In this document: piece after piece, positions 17,723 through 26,494 of the stretch
How the letters are laid out: each line of letters starts with the position of its first letter
Numbering within the stretch: position 1 is the first letter of the stretch
Assembly (NCBI RefSeq): GCF_003112515.1
Contig: NZ_BEVZ01000006.1
Location: 434,001 to 498,000, forward strand
Reading direction: 5' to 3'
Length of the DNA: 64,000 nucleotides
DNA from: Streptomyces fragilis
Lineage (GTDB): Bacteria; Actinomycetota; Actinomycetes; Streptomycetales; Streptomycetaceae
Notes under the pieces: model-generated
Told to the model about the DNA's origin: nothing
The model's input: the letters and a program-made list of their open reading frames with translations, nothing else
The model's database searches: none
Translations under genes and position numbers: made by a program

Positions 17723-19198
17723 TCAGACGCCGCGGGCGGGTCCGAACCAGCGCTCCAGGGCCATCGGCAGGTCGCTGTGGCTGCCCGGCGCGGCCCAGGC
17801 GACGTAGCCGTCGGGGCGGATCAGGACGGCGCCCGTGCCGTGGAGCGGGCTGTCGTCGGCCGGGTTGTGCGGTGCGGCCGTGACCACGTCGACGCGGTCC
17901 GTCCAGCCGACCGCCCTCTGCCGCAGCCGAGGGTTGTCCGCCAGGTCGAGCAGGACGCCCCGCCCGGAGTGCAGCAGCCGGGTGCTGCCGGTCCTCAGGC
18001 CGTCGCCCGCCAGTTCCACGTCCGGCATCCGCCGGCCGAGGAGCGGGTGGCTGCCGCCGCCGACGTCGTAGCGGATCTCCAGACCGCTGACCATGGCGGC
18101 CAGATGACGGCTGACGACGTCGTACTCGATGAGCTCCGACATGACGTCGCGCAGCGGCTGCATCTCCGCCCCGCTCAGGAACAGCAGTCCCTGGGCACGG
18201 GTGTTCATCATCAGCCGCTCGCCGACCGGGTGGCGCTCGCTGTGGTAGGTGTCCAGCAGGGCTTCCGGCGCCCTGCCGCGCACCACGGCGGCGAGCTTCC
18301 AGCCGAGGTTGACGGCATCCTGGATGCTGGTGTTCATGCCCTGGCCACCGGCCGGCAGGTGGATGTGGGCCGAGTCGCCGGCCAGGACGACGCGACCGCG
18401 GCGGTACTCGGTCACCTGGCGGGTGGCGTCGCCGAAGGAGCTGACCCAGACCGCTTCGCCGTGGGAGATGTCCTCCCCGGTCACACGCTTCCAGCCCGCC
18501 ACGATCTCGTCGTACGACGGAGGCGCCGTGCGGCGCTGGGGCGGGGTGCCCCTCTCGCACAGGATCAGCCGGGTGATGCCGCCGGGCAGCGGGCCGACCA
18601 TGACCATGCCGCCCGGGAACGTCTCGCCGATCATCCGCGGCTGCAGGTCGAGGCCCTTGACGTCGGCGAGGAACATCTCGAGCGTGGCCGGGGTGCCGGG
18701 GAAGTCGAACCCGGCGGCCTTGCGCACCGTGCTGCGACCGCCGTCGCAGCCGACGAGGTACTGCGCGCGCAGGGTCCGCTCCCCCGCCGGGGTGACCACC
18801 TCGACCTCGACGCAGTCCTCCTTCTCGATGACCGAGCGGACCTCGTGGCCTCGGCGAAGATCGGCGCCGAGCTCCTTCGCCCAGGCCTCCAGGACGGCCT
18901 CGGTCTGGGACTGCGGCACCGTCTTGGCGGCCTGGTGGGCACCGGCGAGCACCCCGAAGTCGACGGGAAGGCCGCCGAAGTGACCCACGTTGCTGGTCTC
19001 CACCTCACCGAACCGGGGCAGCAGTCCCCGCTGGTCGAACACCTCCATCGTGCGGGCGGTGAATCCGAGGCCGCGGGATTCCCCTGTGCGCTTCTCCAGT
19101 TTTTCGAGAACGATGACGTCGACACCTGCGACCCGCAGTTCCCCGGCAAGCATGAGACCGGCGGGGCCGGCACCCACGACAATCACAGAAGCATCCAT
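17723..19198 (-). CDS. FAD-dependent aromatic hydroxylase, PgaE/JadH/UrdE-like
   Basis: 491 residues. VIVVGAGPAGLMLAGEL at residue 5, LVGCDGGRSTVRKAAGFDFPG (DG motif) and VVLAGDSAHIHLPAGGQGMNTSIQDAVNLGWKLA (second FAD motif) define a class A flavoprotein. First gene of the PKS operon, preceded by GGAGGGG five bases from the ATG. In gaudimycin and jadomycin pathways this enzyme hydroxylates C12 (and C12b) of the first angucycline intermediates. Confidence 0.93.
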   Translation of the reverse strand: MDASVIVVGAGPAGLMLAGELRVAGVDVIVLEKLEKRTGESRGLGFTARTMEVFDQRGLLPRFGEVETSNVGHFGGLPVDFGVLAGAHQAAKTVPQSQTEAVLEAWAKELGADLRRGHEVRSVIEKEDCVEVEVVTPAGERTLRAQYLVGCDGGRSTVRKAAGFDFPGTPATLEMFLADVKGLDLQPRMIGETFPGGMVMVGPLPGGITRLILCERGTPPQRRTAPPSYDEIVAGWKRVTGEDISHGEAVWVSSFGDATRQVTEYRRGRVVLAGDSAHIHLPAGGQGMNTSIQDAVNLGWKLAAVVRGRAPEALLDTYHSERHPVGERLMMNTRAQGLLFLSGAEMQPLRDVMSELIEYDVVSRHLAAMVSGLEIRYDVGGGSHPLLGRRMPDVELAGDGLRTGSTRLLHSGRGVLLDLADNPRLRQRAVGWTDRVDVVTAAPHNPADDSPLHGTGAVLIRPDGYVAWAAPGSHSDLPMALERWFGPARGV

Positions 19199-19300
19199 TT
19201 ACCCCTCCCAGGGGAAAGCCGAAATCCACTCACGAGTGCATGGCTGCGCGACCGCGCAAATGAAAGCCATACAAAATAAAGCAGGAGCCCATATGGCGGA

Positions 19301-19330
19301 TCAATACGGTCTGTGTCAGATCCTGGTCAA
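19301..19330 (-). promoter_or_regulatory. Candidate promoter of the PKS operon
   Basis: On the minus strand TTGACC (19330-19325) and TATTGA (19306-19301) are separated by 18 bases, about 100 bp upstream of the hydroxylase ATG in the AT-richer 245-bp gap after the carboxylase alpha gene. The -10 matches only partly. A GGATC...GATCC inverted repeat overlaps the spacer and could be an operator. Confidence 0.4.
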
Positions 19331-19444
19331 TTCACGTCAGGTCTTCGCCCGGCCGGTCGAAATGGTCGAGAAAGGCCACGGGGAAAGTGCGGGGAATGGA
19401 AACACCCGGGCATCGTTCCGCGTCGGCCGGCCGGGGAGCACCGG

Positions 19445-21217
19445 TCAGTCCTTGATCTCGCAGATCGGGGCGCCGGAGGAGACGGAGGCGCCGATCTCGG
19501 CGGTCAGGCCCTTGACGGTGCCCGCGCGGTGGGCGTTGAGGGGCTGTTCCATCTTCATGGCCTCCAGGACGACGATCAGGTCGCCCTCCTGGACCTTCTG
19601 GCCCTCCTCGACGGCCACCTTGACGATGGTGCCCTGCATCGGGGAGGCCAGGGTGTCGCCGGAGGCCGCGGGGCCGGACCTCCTGGCCGCGCGACGCTTG
19701 GGCCTGGCGCCCCCGGCCAGGCCGGTGCGTGCCAGCGACATCCCCAGCGCGGCGGGCAGGGAGACCTCCAGGCGCTTGCCGCCGATCTCGACCACGACCG
19801 TCTCGCGGGTGGTGTCCTCCTCGGCCTCGGCGTCGACCGGGGCGGTGAAGGGCTTGATGTCGTTGACGAACTCGGTCTCGATCCACCGGGTGTGGACCGT
19901 GAACGGGTCCTTCGAGCCGGTCAGTTCGGGGGCGAATGCCGGATCGCGGACCACCGCGCGGTGGAAGGGCAGGGCGGTGGCCATGCCTTCGACGCGGAAC
20001 TCCTCCAGCGCCCGGGCGGCGCGCTGCAGCGCCTGCTCGCGGGTGGAGCCGGTGACAATCAGTTTGGCGAGCAGGGAGTCCCAGGCCGGGCCGATGACCG
20101 AGCCGGACTCCACCCCGGCGTCCAGGCGCACGCCCGGACCGGACGGCGGCGCGAAGGTGGTCACCGTGCCGGGGGCGGGCAGGAAGCCCCGCCCCGGGTC
20201 CTCGCCGTTGATGCGGAACTCGAAGGAGTGCCCGCGCGGTTCCGGGTCGTCGTAGCCCAGCTCCTCGCCGTCGGCGATGCGGAACATCTCGCGCACCAGG
20301 TCGATGCCGGCGACCTCCTCGGTGACCGGGTGCTCCACCTGGAGGCGGGTGTTGACCTCGAGGAAGGAGATGGTGCCGTCCGCGCCGACCAGGAACTCCA
20401 CCGTGCCGGCGCCGACGTAGCCGGCCTCCTTGAGGATGGCCTTGGACGCCGCGTACAGCTCCTCCACCTGCGCCTCGGAGAGGAACGGCGCGGGGGCCTC
20501 CTCGACCAGCTTCTGGTGGCGGCGCTGCAGGGAGCAGTCACGGGTGGAGACGACCACCACGTTGCCGTACTTGTCGGCGAGGCACTGGGTCTCCACGTGA
20601 CGCGGCTTGTCCAGGTAACGCTCGACGAAGCACTCACCCCGGCCGAAGGCGGCCACCGCCTCGCGGACGGCGGAGTCGTACAGCTCGGGTACCTCCTCCA
20701 GCGTGCGGGCGACCTTCAGGCCACGGCCGCCGCCGCCGAAGGCGGCCTTGATCGCGATCGGCAGGCCGTGCTCCTCGGCGAAGGCGACGACCTCCTCCGC
20801 GCCCGAGACCGGGTCGGGGGTGCCCGCGACCAGCGGGGCGCCGGCGCGCTGTGCGATGTGACGGGCGGCCACCTTGTCGCCCAGGTCGCGGATGGCCTGC
20901 GGCGGCGGACCGATCCAGATCAGGCCCGCGTCCAGCACCGCCTGCGCGAAGTCGGCGTTCTCGGACAGGAAGCCGTAACCGGGGTGGACCGCGTCCGCCC
21001 CGGAGTCCTTGGCCGCCCGGAGCACCTTGGCGATGTCGAGGTAACTGGTGGCCGGAGTGTCCCCGCCCAGCGCGAACGCCTCGTCCGCCGCGCGGACGTG
21101 CGGAGCGTCCCGGTCCGGGTCGGCGTACACCGCGGCACTCGCGATCCCCGCGTCCCGGCACGCCCGGGCGACACGGACAGCGATCTCACCACGGTTGGCG
21201 ATCAGCACCTTGCGCAC
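19445..21217 (-). CDS. accA: Acyl-CoA carboxylase biotin-carboxylase/biotin-carrier (alpha) subunit, JadJ-like
   Basis: 590 residues, the exact usual length of Streptomyces AccA. Biotin carboxylase half: KVLIANRGEIAVRVARACRDAG at the start, ATP-grasp AFGGGGRGLKVA, FLEVNTRLQVEHPVTEE. C-terminal carrier half ends with VLEAMKMEQPLNAHRAGTV, where Lys of EAMKME is biotinylated. GTG 21217 is chosen because AGGGAGGAGG lies eight bases upstream and the conserved N-terminus starts there. Supplies malonyl-CoA together with the beta and epsilon genes of this cluster. Confidence 0.95.
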   Translation of the reverse strand: MRKVLIANRGEIAVRVARACRDAGIASAAVYADPDRDAPHVRAADEAFALGGDTPATSYLDIAKVLRAAKDSGADAVHPGYGFLSENADFAQAVLDAGLIWIGPPPQAIRDLGDKVAARHIAQRAGAPLVAGTPDPVSGAEEVVAFAEEHGLPIAIKAAFGGGGRGLKVARTLEEVPELYDSAVREAVAAFGRGECFVERYLDKPRHVETQCLADKYGNVVVVSTRDCSLQRRHQKLVEEAPAPFLSEAQVEELYAASKAILKEAGYVGAGTVEFLVGADGTISFLEVNTRLQVEHPVTEEVAGIDLVREMFRIADGEELGYDDPEPRGHSFEFRINGEDPGRGFLPAPGTVTTFAPPSGPGVRLDAGVESGSVIGPAWDSLLAKLIVTGSTREQALQRAARALEEFRVEGMATALPFHRAVVRDPAFAPELTGSKDPFTVHTRWIETEFVNDIKPFTAPVDAEAEEDTTRETVVVEIGGKRLEVSLPAALGMSLARTGLAGGARPKRRAARRSGPAASGDTLASPMQGTIVKVAVEEGQKVQEGDLIVVLEAMKMEQPLNAHRAGTVKGLTAEIGASVSSGAPICEIKD

Positions 21218-21484
21218 GTTGGCAGCCTCCTCCCTTTCGACAGCGGCCGCACTGCCGTTTCGCGCGGCGGCCGGCTCCGTGAACAAGGTTCCGGGTTTTC
21301 CCTGCCGGTGGGCAAGCCTTCGAAGTTCATGACTCGGACAGGTTTGTCAGATGACTGCCGCTTTCTTCGACGAGGGCAAGCGGAGTGTCAGAGGCGGGTC
21401 AAATGCCCTCGTCCCGGCGGCCTGGCGATCGCGCACCACCGGCCCGCTCACGCGGCCGTCCGGCCGGCCGGACGGCAGAAAGGC

Positions 21485-21543
21485 GAAAAGCTCCGGACGA
21501 ACACGGGTGGTCCTGCTCATCATCCCGTGCGCCGGAGCTTTTC
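21485..21543. terminator. Strong terminator hairpin between the response regulator and carboxylase genes
   Basis: Perfect 12-base arms (21485-21496 and 21532-21543), GAAAAGCTCCGG and its complement, with a nested 6-bp stem (21502-21507 with 21524-21529). A/T runs at both ends make it a bidirectional Rho-independent type. It lies 44 bp past the response-regulator stop. The rest of the 370-bp gap (21218-21586) holds a GACAGGTTTGTC palindrome (21338-21349 region) and presumably the carboxylase promoter, which I cannot place securely. Confidence 0.75.
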
Positions 21544-21586
21544 CGCCGAGCGCTATGCCGAGCGGGGGTCCATTCCCCCGCCTCCC

Positions 21587-22351
21587 CTATTCGGGAGCGA
21601 ATTGAAATCCGACTCCCCGGACCGTGACGATCCAGTCCCGTTCCCCGAGTTTGTTGCGGAGACTGCTGACGTGCGTGTCGACGGTGCGGCGCGACCACGT
21701 GCCGCCCCACACCTGCCGCATGACCTGCTGCCGCGAGATGACGGCGCCGGGGTGGGAGGCGAGGAGGTGAAGAAGGTCGAACTCCTTGCGCGTCATCTCG
21801 ACGCTGACGCCGTTCACCCGGACCTGCCGGGTGCGGGGGTCGATGCGGAGGGGGCCGTGCTCGATGGCGCTGCTCTCCGTCCGCTGCCGGCCGGCACGGC
21901 GCATGACGGCTTCGATGCGGGCCATCAGCTCCCGGAACCCGTACGGCTTCACCAAGTAGTCGTCTGCGCCGGCCTGCAGGCCGAGCACCCGGTCGAGTTC
22001 GCTGCTGCGGGCCGTGACCGCGATCACCGGGACGTCACTGCCCCGCCGGATGCTCCGGCAGACGTCCAGCCCGTCCAGGTCGGGCAGCTCCAGGTCCAGA
22101 AGCACCAGATCGGCTTGCTCGTACAGGTCCAGAGCGGCACACCCCGTCCTCACGTGGTCGACCTCGTGACTGTGCCGCCGCAGTCCGCGGACGAGGGAGT
22201 CCGCGTCGGAGGCGTTGCTCTCGACGACCAGTACCCGCCACCCGCCCGATGTCCCCCGGCCGGTGGCGGACCCCACTCCCTCCTCCGCTAATCCGGATCC
22301 CCAGGAACCGGATATTCGAGACTTCACTGTGCTTTCCATGGTGCGCGTCAC
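21587..22351 (-). CDS. Atypical OmpR-type response regulator, JadR1/LndI-like activator
   Basis: 254 residues. Receiver domain begins WRVLVVESNASDAD: the usual acidic pair of the phosphorylation pocket (D-D) is replaced by E-S, while the acceptor Asp (VLLDLELPDLDG), Thr (VTARSS) and Lys (VKPYGF) remain. C-terminal winged helix EMTRKEFDLLHLLASHPGAVISR ... WSRRTVDTHVSSLRNKLG. GTG 22351 has GGGGG five bases upstream. No sensor kinase gene is near. JadR1-type regulators activate the PKS promoters and respond to end product instead of phosphate. Its promoter carries an ARE. Confidence 0.9.
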   Translation of the reverse strand: MTRTMESTVKSRISGSWGSGLAEEGVGSATGRGTSGGWRVLVVESNASDADSLVRGLRRHSHEVDHVRTGCAALDLYEQADLVLLDLELPDLDGLDVCRSIRRGSDVPVIAVTARSSELDRVLGLQAGADDYLVKPYGFRELMARIEAVMRRAGRQRTESSAIEHGPLRIDPRTRQVRVNGVSVEMTRKEFDLLHLLASHPGAVISRQQVMRQVWGGTWSRRTVDTHVSSLRNKLGERDWIVTVRGVGFQFAPE

Positions 22352-22405
22352 TGTTTCCCCCTTGATCGAAGCAGGTCGGCTACCTACCAGAAGCCAGTCA
22401 TCGGG

Positions 22406-22435
22406 ACTTTAAAAACCGACTCCGCCGTTTGTCAA
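22406..22435 (-). promoter_or_regulatory. Promoter of the response regulator with an embedded ARE operator
   Basis: Minus-strand TTGACA (22435-22430), 18-base spacer, TAAAGT (22411-22406). The spacer is filled by the palindromic ARE-type sequence AAAAACCGACTCCGCCGTTTGT (22411-22432 on plus), the target of butyrolactone receptor TetR proteins. Binding there would block RNA polymerase directly. Elsewhere in the 261-bp divergent gap two GATAAT hexamers (near 22470 and 22557) may serve the divergent TetR gene. Confidence 0.7.
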
Positions 22436-22612
22436 CGTCGAAGTGATGTCCGTTCTGCCCGAAACGAACCGATAATTTCGAGGGGAAGGAGAGCCCTGTC
22501 TCGCTTCTTCCTTCGGTGTCGCATCCCACCCCTTACGTAAACAGACCCCCATCCCTGATAATTCGCTGCGGATGCCCTCAATCCGTCGCCTCTTCATGAC
22601 CACAGGAAGGCC

Positions 22613-23290
22613 ATGCCCCGTCAAGAACGAGCCGTCCGCACGCGGAACCAGCTCCTGACCGAAGCCGCTTCGTCGTTCCGCCGGCACGGGTTCAGCCGCT
22701 CCCGACTCACCGAGATCAGCCGAAACGCGGGTGTCAGTTCCGGAGCTCTGTATTTCCACTTCTCCGGCAAGGAGGAACTCGCCGCCGCCGTCGAGGCCGA
22801 GGCCATCGAGACCCTCCGGTCGGCCGCCCTGGACGTCCGACACTCGCGCACCTCGCCGCTGCAGTCCCTGATCGACACCTCCCACGCGCTGGTCGCAGCA
22901 CTGCGTTCGAGCCTCGTCACTCAGGTCGGTCTCGAGCTGAACTGCGACCGGCACACGCACAACCACACGGACCTGCGCCAGGAGTGGCACGGCTGCGTCC
23001 AGCGGCTCCTGGCCGAGGCCGACCGCGCGGGCGCTCTGCTGCCGCACGTCTCCCGGCAGGCCGCCGCTTCGGTGATCGTCGCCTCCACCGTGGGATTCGA
23101 CGTGCTGGGAAGGGAGGACGAGCAGTGGATCTCGGCCGGCGTACTCACGTCACTCTGGCAGTTGCTGCTCCCCTCCCTGGTCGTCCCCGAGCACCGCGCC
23201 GCGCTCAACCCGGCGGGGACGTCCAGCGTGTTCGACACCCGGTCCCAGGACCGTGCTGGCTCCGTCCGGGCGGACGGCACAGCGGGCTGA
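22613..23290 (+). CDS. TetR-family (pseudo-)butyrolactone receptor, JadR2-like
   Basis: 225 residues. N-terminal TetR helix-turn-helix: RAVRTRNQLLTEAASSFRRHGFSRSRLTEISRNAGVSSGALYFHFSGKEEL. The C-terminal domain resembles ScbR2/JadR2-type pseudo-receptors (HALVAALRSSLVTQVGLELNCDR). AGGAAGG precedes the ATG. Divergent from the JadR1-like gene, as jadR2 is from jadR1; in jadomycin this partner represses jadR1 and senses antibiotics. The split into true receptor versus pseudo-receptor is inferred from synteny. Confidence 0.85.
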   Translation: MPRQERAVRTRNQLLTEAASSFRRHGFSRSRLTEISRNAGVSSGALYFHFSGKEELAAAVEAEAIETLRSAALDVRHSRTSPLQSLIDTSHALVAALRSSLVTQVGLELNCDRHTHNHTDLRQEWHGCVQRLLAEADRAGALLPHVSRQAAASVIVASTVGFDVLGREDEQWISAGVLTSLWQLLLPSLVVPEHRAALNPAGTSSVFDTRSQDRAGSVRADGTAG

Positions 23291-23455
23291 CACCGTCCGT
23301 CGGCGCGGAACCGGCGGTGGCGACCGCCGGGCCGCGCAACGGACCCGCTTCCCCCGGTACCTCCTGCCACGGCGGACCGGCCCGGGCCGGGCGGCGCACG
23401 GGTGTCCGGAGCTGCCCGGCGCTCCGGAGGAAGCCGTGCCGGTCCGGTCCACGGT

Positions 23456-24430
23456 TCATCCGGCGCCCGCCGGCACGGTGAACAGGTCCACCGTCGCGGT
23501 GAAGACAGCGTTGCCACCTTGATGTCCGGTGATCCGGGCGCGTTGTCCTTGGACGGTCGGAGTCACCGAGTTGACGTGGATCCAGCAAGGGCTGTCCAGC
23601 TCGGCGTACCGGTGAAACGTTCCCGCGACGCCCTGCGGAAGGAGTCGTGCTTCCGGGCTGCCGACCGTGAGCGCCGCCTGTCGTGCGGCTTCCAGCAGCA
23701 TCATGCCCGGCACGTGGTCGACGAAGTGGTCGAAGAGCACGGGGTGTGAGAGGTCGATGTGCAGCAGCCATTGTCCGGGGGTTCCCGTGCGGGCCAGGAC
23801 GACGTCGTTCTGGTCGGCGCGGCCGACGAAGAGGGGGGACAGGCGCCGGTTCGAGGTGTCCGGCACGACCACGTCGGCGTTCCGGGAGGCGCGCAGCCGA
23901 CGGTAGGCCTCGGGTGTCGTGACGGTGTACCGCGCCCCGCCCTCGGCGACGATCTCGCCCTCGGAGCGGAGCACCGCCTCGTACCGCAGTCCCGTCAGTC
24001 GTCCGCCGCGGCGCTTGATCTCGACGCATCTCACGTCGATCTCCAGGTCCATGGGGGCGGACCCGATGCGCAGCAGAGCGGGAACGACGTCGTAGGACAG
24101 TTCCCACATCAGGAATTGGTGACCCATCGGCACGTCGAAGGCGGCGTGCGCCAGCAGGGCGCCCACCTGGCGGATGGTCTCCGCGGCGAGCATCGGGTCG
24201 TAGTGCTTCGCGATCGGACTGTAGAAGCTGTGCCCTCTGGGCCACTGCGCGAAGACCGTGAAACGATCACTGCCACGCTCATGCCACCCCGTGAGGAACA
24301 CCTCGGCGACGGACGCCCGGTGCACGAACTCCCGCGGCACGGTGGCCGTCAGCCCGCGCACGGAGGGGACGGGCGGGTCGTAGCGGGACATCCGCGGCTC
24401 TTCGCGGGCTAAGGACAGTGTTTGCTCCAT
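23456..24430 (-). CDS. AfsA/JadW1-type gamma-butyrolactone synthase
   Basis: 324 residues from ATG 24430, with AGGGGG just upstream. Two hot-dog (AfsA) repeats: first VPREFVHRASVAEVFLTGW ... FAQWPRGHSFYSP, second VGRADQNDVVLARTG ... DLSHPVLFDHFVDHVPGMMLLEAARQAA. The V-F-D-H-x-x-D-H-V-P-G-M segment is the conserved AfsA signature. It condenses a beta-ketoacyl thioester with dihydroxyacetone phosphate, the first step to the signalling butyrolactone. It converges with the JadR2-like gene. Confidence 0.92.
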   Translation of the reverse strand: MEQTLSLAREEPRMSRYDPPVPSVRGLTATVPREFVHRASVAEVFLTGWHERGSDRFTVFAQWPRGHSFYSPIAKHYDPMLAAETIRQVGALLAHAAFDVPMGHQFLMWELSYDVVPALLRIGSAPMDLEIDVRCVEIKRRGGRLTGLRYEAVLRSEGEIVAEGGARYTVTTPEAYRRLRASRNADVVVPDTSNRRLSPLFVGRADQNDVVLARTGTPGQWLLHIDLSHPVLFDHFVDHVPGMMLLEAARQAALTVGSPEARLLPQGVAGTFHRYAELDSPCWIHVNSVTPTVQGQRARITGHQGGNAVFTATVDLFTVPAGAG

Positions 24431-24478
24431 GGAACCCCCTGGGTTGGTTGGCCAGGCCTGCAGCCGTTCAACATCCAA

Positions 24479-24508
24479 AAAAGATACACACTCGGCGGTT
24501 TTCTTCAA
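24479..24508 (-). promoter_or_regulatory. ARE operator in the butyrolactone synthase promoter
   Basis: Minus-strand TTGAAG (24508-24503), 16-base spacer, TATCTT (24486-24481). The spacer is an ARE-type sequence, AAAACCGCCGAGTGTG, followed by TATC. It lies about 50 bp upstream of the AfsA-like start. The rest of the 418-bp gap 24431-24848 holds no gene I can support; the HAD-like gene's promoter must lie in it. Confidence 0.7.
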
Positions 24509-24848
24509 GGGGCCTCAAGATCCGCACAGCCCGCGGGGTGCGCGGAGGTGGAGGAGGCCGCGCATCCTCGCAGCTGGGACGCCAAGTCCCGTATGAAACA
24601 CAGCTGTTGGCGCCCGCTCTATGGTCTTGGTCATACCCGGAAGCAGAGTACCTTCTTCCGTTCGGCCCCTCCGCCCGTCGCGCCCGGCCCTGGGCACCGG
24701 AGCATGTTCCCCGCACTGTGTGACGCCGCTGCGACCGCCGTCTTTCCTCGAGGGAACGCTTGGTTCACCTACTCGCAGGTGTGTTTTCCGGCAGCCTGGG
24801 AAGACTCTGCGCGCCTTTGAAGCGTTCAAGATCGTCACGGGAGAGCAT

Positions 24849-25571
24849 GTGCACCCTCTGCGTCATCTCCGGTTGGCCGCCGTGAACCTCGACGGCGTCC
24901 TCCTGAACGACACGTTCAGCCCGGTGATCCACCGGTTCGTCACACGGCGGGGTGGCACCTACACGGTGGACGTCGAGCGCGCCGTGTTCTCCCAGCCCCA
25001 GCTCGTGGCGTGCGGTGTGCTCGGGGCCGCCGTCGGCAGCGACGCCGCACCGGAGCAGATCCGTGCGGAGTACTTCGCCGAGCGGGAGGAGTACCTGGCC
25101 GAGCGTCCGGTCAGGGTGCTCGAGGGTGCGGTCGAGCTCGTGGCCAGGCTCCGGTCCCTGGGCCTGCGCACGGTGTGTTACGGGGGCCTGGAACGCGGTC
25201 ACTTCGACCGTCACCTGGGCGCCCACGCAGCGCTCTTCGACGACCCGGCCTACGTGTGCACCAACGACTTCCGGCCCGGGGTGCGGGAGATCGCCGAACT
25301 CTTCGGGCTCCCCTGCGACCGGACGCTGTTCATCGACGACGTGGCCGGAGTCGGGCAGGCGGCGCAGGAGTCGGGCGCCTCCTTCATCGGCCACCCCAGC
25401 GACTTCGAGCACGGTTTCCAGCGATCGGTGATGCGCGCCCTCGGCGTGCGTCACCTCGTGGACGGCCCGGACCGGATCGACGAGGAACTCATACGGCTCG
25501 TGGACGCCGAGGCCGCGGCTCGCGCCGCGGGACGACCGGGCGCGCTGTGCGGGAGACCTGCCGGGGTCTGA
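24849..25571 (+). CDS. HAD-superfamily-like protein, JadW2/MmfP-type, nucleophile Asp replaced
   Basis: 240 residues from GTG 24849 with GGGAG five bases upstream. HAD fold is visible in LAAVNLDGVLLND (motif I), PVRVLEGAVELVARLRSLGLRTVCYGG (motif II region) and TLFIDDVAGVGQAAQESGASFIGH (motif IV, acidic pair DD). In motif I the usual D-x-D reads N-x-D, and the motif II Ser/Thr reads Gly. Homologues next to AfsA genes are thought to dephosphorylate the butenolide precursor; the loss of the nucleophile casts doubt on catalysis here. Divergent from the synthase gene. Confidence 0.75.
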   Translation: MHPLRHLRLAAVNLDGVLLNDTFSPVIHRFVTRRGGTYTVDVERAVFSQPQLVACGVLGAAVGSDAAPEQIRAEYFAEREEYLAERPVRVLEGAVELVARLRSLGLRTVCYGGLERGHFDRHLGAHAALFDDPAYVCTNDFRPGVREIAELFGLPCDRTLFIDDVAGVGQAAQESGASFIGHPSDFEHGFQRSVMRALGVRHLVDGPDRIDEELIRLVDAEAAARAAGRPGALCGRPAGV

Positions 25572-25732
25572 TCCCGGCCGCCCGGCCGGGAGCGTGTCCG
25601 CGTTCCCGGCCGGGCGCCTGCCTCGGCCGCCGGCCGGCCCGCTCCGCCCGCGCGGGCCGCCGGCTCGAAGTCCGGTGCGGAACACGGTCGTTCACTTCGA
25701 CGAAACGCGGAGTCGTCACGTCGGACACCTGA

Positions 25733-25759
25733 TTGCAAACATACTCGGCGGTTTATGAT
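25733..25759 (+). promoter_or_regulatory. ARE operator in the receptor promoter
   Basis: TTGCAA (25733-25738) and TATGAT (25754-25759) flank GCAAACATACTCGGCGGTTTAT (25735-25756), a close match to the ACATACnnnnCGGTTT ARE consensus. It lies about 75 bp upstream of the TetR receptor gene, so autoregulation is expected. The remaining 25572-25732 gap shows nothing else. Confidence 0.75.
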
Positions 25760-25834
25760 GCCCGCCCGGGCGTGCGCCGCCGGACGCCATGCGGCGGCCC
25801 GCACGCGATGACGCACCTGTAGAGGGGGACATCC

Positions 25835-26494
25835 GTGGCCAAGCAGGACCGTGCGATCAGAACGCGCAGAGCCATCCTCACCGCCGCCGCACAGGTATTC
25901 GACGAGCACGGGTACGAGGCGGCGAAGCTGAGCGACGTCCTCGAACGTGCCCAGGTCAGCAAGGGCGCGCTCTATTTCCACTTCGAGAACAAGGAGGACC
26001 TCGCCCTGGCGGTCCTCGAAGCGCAGGTCTCGCACCAGGCGCCCGCCGTCTCGGGTACGTCCAAGCTCCAGGAGGCGGTCGATGTCGGCCTGGCCTTCGC
26101 CCACCGGCTCAGTTACGACCCGCTGGTGCGCGGGAGCGTACGGCTGACGTTGGACGACACGACCACGCGGCTCAACCGCAGCGGTCCGTACCAGGAATGG
26201 ATCGAGTTGAACGCCGCCATCCTGCGGGCCGCCAAGGAGCAGGGGGAGCTGTTGCCCCACGCGGTTCCCGAGGAGACGGCGATGGTGCTCGTGGGGGCCT
26301 ACGCCGGCATCAACATGATGGCGCGTTCCATGAACGACCAGGCCAGCCTCGGAGTGCGCGCGGCGGCCCTGTACCGGCACGTCCTGCCGAGCATCGCGGT
26401 ACCCGGCGTCCTGATGACCCTTGACCTGTCGCCGACGCGCGGGGCACGTGTGGTCGCGGAGGCCGAGGAGGCGAACCGCGGAGAGGACGAGTAG
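25835..26494 (+). CDS. TetR-family gamma-butyrolactone receptor, ScbR/JadR3-like
   Basis: 219 residues from GTG 25835 with AGAGGGGG upstream. DNA-binding domain RAIRTRRAILTAAAQVFDEHGYEAAKLSDVLERAQVSKGALYFHFENKEDLA is very close to the ArpA/ScbR group. The ligand domain has VRLTLDDTT...GPYQEWIELNAAIL, including the conserved Trp of the butyrolactone pocket region. It should repress its own promoter, the synthase and the response regulator through the three AREs. Confidence 0.9.
   Translation: MAKQDRAIRTRRAILTAAAQVFDEHGYEAAKLSDVLERAQVSKGALYFHFENKEDLALAVLEAQVSHQAPAVSGTSKLQEAVDVGLAFAHRLSYDPLVRGSVRLTLDDTTTRLNRSGPYQEWIELNAAILRAAKEQGELLPHAVPEETAMVLVGAYAGINMMARSMNDQASLGVRAAALYRHVLPSIAVPGVLMTLDLSPTRGARVVAEAEEANRGEDE

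Noticed and set aside
19313..22291. 992-codon open frame on the plus strand
   Set aside because: Antisense to the carboxylase alpha and response-regulator genes, low-complexity composition without motifs.
24431..24848. Short coding frames (about 100-130 codons) on both strands
   Set aside because: No ribosome binding site or family resemblance; the region holds the ARE promoter and is AT-richer, as expected for regulatory DNA.
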